A stretch of 64,000 nucleotides of DNA from Seriola aureovittata. Taxonomy: Eukaryota > Chordata > Actinopteri > Carangiformes > Carangidae. The stretch spans positions 2,134,901 through 2,198,900 of the forward strand of contig NC_079364.1 of assembly GCF_021018895.1 (NCBI RefSeq), read 5' to 3'. Positions 57,401-64,000 of this stretch are shown here, one piece after another. The position numbers and the translations under genes were made by a program. The notes beneath the pieces are model-generated. The model saw nothing but the letters and a program-made list of their open reading frames with translations, was not told the DNA's origin and searched no databases. Every line of letters begins with the position of its first letter. The stretch's first letter is position 1.

Positions 57401-60400
57401 TTACTATTATTATTATCATTAATTCACAAATGTTTGAAACGTAACATAAATACTTTGATAATATTTTCTTTAATAAACATAATTATGACATAATGAGACT
57501 TATCTACTGCAGTGGCTAAAGTAAATCAGTGGGATCTCTTCAGAAACTGATGTTTACCTCACTACAGTCTTGAATGTCACTGTTTCATTCACTTGCACTT
57601 TCGTTTTTTTTGCAGCCCAAGCAAAGCAGAAAACAGATGAAGCCAGCAGATCAGAGGCCAAGTTCCTGAAAATGAAAGCCTGGTCGAAATCCCGGATCAG
57701 ACAGTTGGAGGAGGAGCTGAAGAAAAGCCAGGTAAGATTGACTGTGTTTTCCGCTCCAGAGAGTGTTTTCTTTAATTAACCCATTATCCCCTGACAGATG
57801 TTAAACAGATGTAAATGCTGCACCGATCACTTTATTATAACGGCGATAGAAGAAGAAACTCTACAGCTCGTCAATGTCGCCCTGTTATCCAGAATAAAAG
57901 TAAAAACCACATCAAGATGCAGGACGTCTTCAAAGCAAAGGTGCAAGATAAACAAAAAAAAAGAGACCCATTTAAAAGATGTTTATCTTGTTCCACTTCA
58001 GGCCGGAGTTGCCCCCCCAGACCTGACGGCCCTGCGCAGTCGTATCACAGAACTGGAGGAGGAGAGGGAGGAAAACCTCTGGAAAGTTGAACAATATGAG
58101 GAGCTCAGAACAAAGAACGGTAACAAAAGCAAAACTAAGAGGCTTCTACTTTCTGAGCTGCAGCAGAAACACTAACTCTGCATTTTGTCTGTAATAAATT
58201 CACTTGACTCACGTTGTGATGTTAAATCTTCACTGTCGCTGGAAGCTTTGATGTGAAACTTGTATGTTTGATGTTTTGTGCTAGAAATGCTGGAGGCTAA
58301 GCTGGTGGTTTATGAGGAGCAACAGAGGACACTACAAGCTGACCTGGAGCAGTTCACCAAGAGGGCTGCCTCTCAGGTCAGGGATCCGCCATGTTTTTTT
58401 TAAAATTCTCCTGCTTTCGGCGTGGAGTCGATGAAGCCTGCTCAGTGTTGTCAGTGTCCTGTCCCTCTCTGCTCCCTCTGGTCACAGGCGAGTGAGTCCG
58501 GCAGTGCTGATGACACTCAGAGCCAGGTCCTGGAGTGGCAGGAGATGGTCGCTGAGGCCGTCAGTGCCAGGGACCGGGCCAGGGAGGAGAAGGCCGCCAT
58601 GGCCCTCCGCATCAGCCACATGGAGGAGGAAAGAGAGGGTAAGGCCTTTGCTAGAGGATGACACGACGTTGTGTCAGTGGCAGATTAATGAATGAAGGTG
58701 GAATCAACAGGCTCAGTTGTTTATTACCACTAGGTAAATATGGGGGAACTGGAGTTATTTTATAGAAAATAAAACATGGATGTTGGTATTTTTTTGTGCA
58801 CATAAAGTAACGCACACCTGCTCAGAAAATCTGACACCATGTGAATCTGCAGTGCTCCTGCACGTCATGTCGACTTTCTATAATCTAATACAGTAACAAT
58901 CTGTTCAGACACCGTAAAATATCTGCTCTCATCTTACTTCAGGACAGATCAGCCGTGAGCTTCTGTTTGAGGGTTTTCATTTGGAAGAGTTTCATGCTTT
59001 TGTTTACTGTTATTTTCATGTGAAAGTTGCAGTTGTGTTTTCTATATAAATGATTTACAGAGACGCTATATGGACAAAGGTCCTCGTATAAATATCTTTT
59101 GGAGATATAATAAACTCAAGATCACAGTTCTTGCAAACATTACAATCTGGAAGTCATCATAACACATCCTCGTGGTGGAGAAGTGAGTCAAGTGGCATTT
59201 TCCAAGATGTTTGGTTATTTAGGGTTGTTGTGCAGATCTCATGACTCTTAGTCATCTCAGTCATCCCTAGCAGCGAGCAGCACGAGCTGAGGTTTATTTC
59301 TACTACAATGAGAGCATCTCATCTCACAGAAGCAGAGACAGGCCATAGTTTTTATCCCGTTATCTCAACATAAAGCTTGTTACCCGAAGATGCACAAAGT
59401 CGCAGTAACGCTCCTCCTTAGCAACAGTCCTTAGTAACTCGTCAGCTGATGAGGACTGGTCTGAAAATGACCTTGTATGAAAAGAGTTTCCATCTGCATC
59501 TGATCTCTGATTAATAAAGTAATTATAATGAGAAAACAAGCTTTGATCAGATAAGATAATGGGATAATACCTCGTTATCTCGGGATAACGAGCTTTGTTT
59601 TGTTCAGATAACAGGATTAAAAGCATATATATTTGCGAGTATGGCCTTTCTCAGCCTCCGTATATTCTGATGAAATGTTCTTGGTTGCTGGTTTATTAGA
59701 TCCACAAAATACCAGAAACACCTCTTTAGTATAATTCAATTAATCCAATAAACTGGCAACTGAGTCTGAATTTCAGTTCACTTTGTATTTTGCCCCCCCC
59801 CCCCCCCACTACCTGCAGCACCATGAGACTTTGCAGCAGAGAGATTCACAGTTTGTGTTGTACCATGTGTCGTCTGTTGTCTGACTCAACATTACTTTCT
59901 GTTTCTTTATTTTTTTTCCCCTCGTCCTCACCTTTGTTAACGGGGAGCATTTCGTTGATCCTGTGCTGCCTCCCATCTCATGGACCTCCGCCCCCCCGCA
60001 CCACCACCACCACCACATACATACCCCCCCTCCCCTCCCACACACCCTCCCACTCCAGCCCCTGCTCCAGGGATGGGAGCAGCCACACAGAACAGTTTCC
60101 CATCAGTTTTGTGCATGCAGGCTCCTCCAAACCTCCAGTGCAGCTCTGCCTCACTGTGCTGCCTGTAGTTCCCCTTCACTTTACCTGCTCCGGGGTCGAA
60201 CCACAGGCAGCACAGTGACGCGCTGCTGCACGTTAGAGTCTGCCATTTTGTTTCTCCTTTCTCCTTCCCCTCTCCTGTGTTGTTCTTCCTTTCCATTCCT
60301 TCACCCCTTTCTGTCCTTCTGTTTCTATTTTCTGTCCTTTGATTAGTGGTGTGGCCACACTAAAATATTTTGGAATAACGCACCAATAATAATAATAATA

Positions 60401-62845
60401 TAATAATAATAATATCTTGCTATCAATCAGAATCAGACAACGCTGTTATTTCTCTTTTGTGGTGGGACGGCTAATTATACACTAACTCTGGGAAGAGGAC
60501 AGTCAAAAGTTGTCAGGCGAGAGTTTCTGTATCAGATGCTACAAACATAAATAACATTCATATAGATTATCTTTGATTATTGTTTCAGTCATTACTGATC
60601 AAGCTCACATGGACCTTTAAAGGTCTGGTATTTGGGATATTTTGTTACGGTGTACATGTCATCAAATCTTTGATTACCAAAATAAATTGCAATCGTTGCA
60701 CTAGACATCCAGGTGTTTTTGAATATCCTGCGTTCTGCAAAACTAAAGTCGTACTCAAAATAAAGTGGCTAATGGTCCCTTTTAAATTATTTATGCCTGT
60801 TGATTTTGATGAACTCTGTGAGCCACTGGCTGTTAAATTGGTGAATCAGTGAAGTGGAGTAGACTTTAATGAACCCACCGTGAATAATGAGACTCAAAAG
60901 CCTCACAACTCAACTCAAAGCCCTCGCAGTAATTAACACTTTCTTTTTTTTTTTTTTTATGAAGCTCTTCTGCAGTTAATTTGTCTCCAGAGTCGCACTT
61001 CACCGCTGTCTCTGCTAACGCTGACAGAAAACCAACAACCTGTCTCGAAGCATTACGTCCTTTCTCAGACCTCGTTGGTAGAGAGAGTTCGTTTTTACCT
61101 TTTGCTTTCAATCCAATCAGTCTTGATGGTGAAACTCTGATTTAATTCAGGGTGAACTTACTCGCTTATGTTCAAGTTCTGCTGGAGATACCTGTCAGTC
61201 TTTTGTGATGCACAAGTTGATCCGATGTGGCTTTCAGGATGAAGATAGCGTGCTTGGTGTTGCCTTGAGTCAAGTGGTTTCTAAGTTAGAAACCATTAAT
61301 GGCTGTAAACAATATCTAAAGACGCGACGGCTTCAACATCAGCACCTGCTTCGCTTCTGCTTCTGATTTTCTGCTGCAGCTCAAAATGTCGAAAGTGTTT
61401 GCCCGAAAATGTTGATTTTATTTTCATTACTAATCACCCTCCCTGTTGATCACAGTAAAGCAGATTGACACCATATGAACACAGTCTTCTGATACCGCTC
61501 TATAAAAGCCTGAATAAGCTGCATGTTATCAGTCACCAGACGATTCTCCTGCATGACGTTCTCGGGCACAAGCTGAAGAAATCCTGCTGGAAACCAACAG
61601 GAAACCAGCAGGATTTTAGCAGAAAACTAACTGGTTTGGCTTCATGAATAATCCCCGTGTCTCTTCTGCTCTGATCCTCCACATATATAATCCCTGCTGC
61701 TGTGGTCAGTGTAGGTGAAACACCCGGTGTGAGGCCGACTGGCTCTACTGCTTCACACAGTTGTTCTAAATTATATTCAACACTACACTGTTATAATGAT
61801 GTTTGTGTTACATGCATGGTCCTTTTTGAATACCTCAGCTGAACCCACACTGACCACTGCTTAACCCACTGAACTCTTTCTCTTTTCCTGCCCCACCCTC
61901 TGCTTCGAGCTGCCTCCCTCTCACCCCCCCCCCCCCCCACCCCCCCCACCAGACATCAGAATCAGCCTGTTGTCACAAAACAGATGGGAACATGTTTTGT
62001 TCATCCTAATCAATCTGGCGTTGCGCTGCTTGCATCCTGTGCTGCTAAATGAAACTCCAGATAGTATAAAAGTAAAGTGAGAGGCCCCCCCCCCCCCCCC
62101 AGATCTGCACCTGTCTGGTGTTACTCTATATAACTGTCTGGTTTCCATTGGCTTTAAGTGTGACTCATGAAAACGGCCCCTCTCCTTCCTCCCACAGCCA
62201 CTCTTACATCCTCGTCTCCCACATGTTTGAATGCTGTTTTCTTCTGCTATTTAAATTAGATTAGCGTGTGCATGGCTCTGACCAGAATGTTGCTTTTGAA
62301 GTGTTTCTCAGGTCCACGTATCGTATGCAAATACAAAAGTGAACACAAAACCTGGAGTTTGAGTAACTTCCTCTCTCTCCGTCCTCGATTCCCCTCAGTC
62401 TCTGTCTTCGCACTTTCCTTACAGTCTGTCTCTCTTGTTGGATGAAACTGTTTATTTTCTGTGTCACAAAGTTTATTTGTGGTGTTGAAAGTGCCTCATC
62501 TCCCTCTTCATCACAACCACCGACACCATCACACTTCTTATCTGCTCTCCCTCTTTCATCCTGTCTTCAAAAAAAAAAAAAAGTCTTCAAAAATCTTTCT
62601 GCCATCGCTCTGTCCAGTCCATTTTATACCCACCTCCCATCCATAAATACATCCTCAATCCAACCCAAACTCCCACCTTTCCCTGTGGCACAAAACTGAT
62701 TGAGGATGACTGGTTCTTTCCTGGCTGCTCCGATCCAGCACTGGCCACACGGCAGCAGGAGTTGGAGGAGGAGCTGACTCAAGCTCGGGGGCTCGGCCAA
62801 CACAGGACCAAGAAGCTAACGGCTCCAGCCCAGCGGAGCCTGCAG
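51420..62845 (+). CDS. golgb1: Giantin (golgin B1), N-terminal 640 codons, partial
   Basis: Giantin is the very large coiled-coil tether of Golgi membranes, anchored by a C-terminal membrane segment that lies outside this window. Exons: 51420-51464, 52553-52714, 54559-54696, 54985-55101, 55853-56008, 56148-56327, 56428-56550, 56644-56757, 56834-57134, 57616-57731, 58002-58119, 58285-58376, 58488-58638, 62739-62845. All phases agree. The start [15 protein letters not shown] resembles giantin's MLSRLSG. The following [20 protein letters not shown] and [14 protein letters not shown] match the vertebrate N-terminal pattern, as do [20 protein letters not shown] and QVIDVLQGE. Almost everything after residue 30 is heptad-rich, charged coiled coil, broken by a Pro/Ala loop ([13 protein letters not shown]) in exon 9. 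A GTAGGT donor at 62846 shows the gene continues to the right. Confidence 0.88.
54110..54370 (+). repeat. LINE (L2-like) 3' tail in golgb1 intron 3
   Basis: CACTGTATGTTGAAAACC, CTACTTGGCAATAAAC and GAGATTCTGATT are the hallmark 3' end of fish L2-type LINEs, with the TTCTGAT-type tail near 54358-54368. No coding part is visible. Confidence 0.6.
55255..55365 (+). repeat. LINE 3' tail in golgb1 intron 5
   Basis: GGGGACCCCGTGAAGAGTAGC, then ACAGTGGCTAATGTGGATC and an AATAAATAAA-rich end. This is a common fish LINE tail (Rex/RTE-like class, from memory). Confidence 0.5.
58639..62738 (+). other. golgb1 intron 13, repeat-bearing
   Basis: About 4.1 kb without a convincing exon. Contents: an imperfect inverted repeat at about 59354-59622 whose ends read TTTATCCCGTTATCTCAACA and its diverged complement (MITE-like); C homopolymers at 59793-59807, 61924-61938 and 62085-62100; (AAT)n at 60385-60413. 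Open frames near 59800-60350 are proline/cysteine-rich by composition only. Confidence 0.55.
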
Positions 62846-64000
62846 GTAGGTGGACAGGCTGACATCATCTCAGCATGCCTTCAGATGTTTTTTTTAAATG
62901 CTTGTATGTGCTGTGACACAGTTCGTCTTTAAAAAAAAATCCAAACTGCAAAACTGAAATTCAACCAATCTTCTATTATTTGTAAAAGCTTGACATTTTT
63001 CTTTTACCAATTTTCTCTGTAAAATAATCAAAACAACCCAAATGAAACAACTTTGGAAATACATTGGTACCAAAGCTACTTCTTGCTGCAAGTTTGCTTC
63101 ACAATCGGCCGTTTTATGTTTTATTTTGTAAATTCTAACCTTTACGTAGAAACGTCTGAACTAAAACCAAGTCCATTTTATTCATGGAGCTTTATGGAAG
63201 CACAGCTGGGCCGTGAATCACCTGAGCTCAATAATACAAGAGAAGAGAGGCCCTTATTCCTGGCTGGCTAACTCTCTGCACAGACTAATGGCTACCTGCT
63301 ATTACAGGAAGTCACAGGTTCCTATGGAAACTTGTTAATTCCAGTGTTTTAGAAAAGGTGCACAAAGGTTTCACAGGATACTGGTGGGACACTCATGTCG
63401 ACTCTCAACTAACACTCTTTTTATTTATTTATTTATTTATTTATTTTAACTTAATTAATTAATTATTTTAATTAATTTTTTATTTGTCATTTTGTTGTAT
63501 AGCAACATCTTACAACATGCAACACACACACACTTCCAAACACACGTAAAGCAATAATCCAAACAGAAACAGGACAAAAAAACATACATGACAATTATCA
63601 GACGGTTATCAATTGTCATTGTTCCTTCTTGACTATTTGGTTATTTGCAGTTGTCCATCATTTTCAATATGTCCACATACAAAAGGTAAGAATCACTCCG
63701 CTGATCCTGAAGGCGAGTAACGTTGTGTCCAGCCGTGTGTAACAACCCTCGTCTGTGACCGACAATATTTGTACCAATCGCCATATACGTATCCCTCCAT
63801 TGGATTAGACAAGAGTTTAGAAAATCATTGCCACTCTCATGTGTGAGAGCTAGAGCCTTAGCTTAGCCTAGCATGATGTGAAGGTGTTAGCCTGGCTCTC
63901 TCTGAAGAATAAAAAACAGCAAACTGCCCTCAGGGACCTTCAGCTGTGTCTTTTACACAGACAGAGATGTAGAAATTTTTAAACTCTTCCTTTAAAGAAT
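62846..64000 (+). other. golgb1 intron 14, continuing past the window
   Basis: No further exon was found. An (ATTT)n stretch lies at about 63420-63480. The interval 63840-63905 (CTTAGCTTAGCCTAGCATG, GTTAGCCTGGCTCTCTC) looks like the antisense of the repeat class seen near 5775-5835. Confidence 0.5.

Noticed and set aside
59790..60346. Additional golgb1 exon or separate proline-rich protein
   Set aside because: Composition-driven frames in C-rich sequence, with no matching splice phase or coiled-coil pattern.

Overview
The window is vertebrate nuclear DNA, almost certainly from a ray-finned (teleost) fish. The evidence is small exons with GT-AG introns, many microsatellites, a Tc1/mariner element, a tRNA-derived SINE, LINE tails, a PIF/Harbinger-like MITE, and two photoreceptor gene pairs in a teleost-style array. 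Species was not identified. All homology statements rest on recognising protein motifs by eye. No database search was run.

Layout: (1) 56-208 is the last coding exon of an N-terminal RASSF (RASSF7/8-like) gene and its 3' UTR. (2) 4560-12450 holds two tandem genes for the inhibitory gamma subunit of photoreceptor cGMP phosphodiesterase (PDE6), each with its own promoter, a 5' UTR exon and three coding exons. A decayed Tc1-like transposon (8031-9666) lies between them. (3) 12.8-16 kb is repeat-rich and holds a THAP-like exon remnant on the minus strand. (4) 16.2-38.9 kb is a young repeat complex. Three near-identical units of about 4.7 kb lie in +,-,+ orientation. Each carries a U6 snRNA gene with a complete-looking pol III promoter, exon-like non-coding segments, and an internally deleted copy of a large DNA transposon. 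Unit C abuts, head to head, a full-length copy of that transposon (about 31.98-38.92 kb). Its 13 coding exons join in phase into one uninterrupted 1278-codon protein with DDE-transposase-like features. (5) 39.9-46.95 kb holds two tandem guanylate-cyclase-activating protein (GCAP) genes. (6) 49.4 kb to the window end is the 5' part of giantin (golgb1), the first 640 codons.

The flanking genes form a phototransduction neighbourhood. PDE6 gamma restrains cGMP hydrolysis in photoreceptors, and GCAPs regulate cGMP resynthesis by retinal guanylate cyclase in response to calcium. The transposon/U6 complex sits between the two pairs. A short sequence at 12974-13035 recurs at 39074-39135 on the far side of it.

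The points most worth attention are the intact multi-exon transposon gene with two GC-AG introns, its deletion derivatives embedded in amplified U6 units, and the U6 5' stem-loop whose base changes are compensatory.
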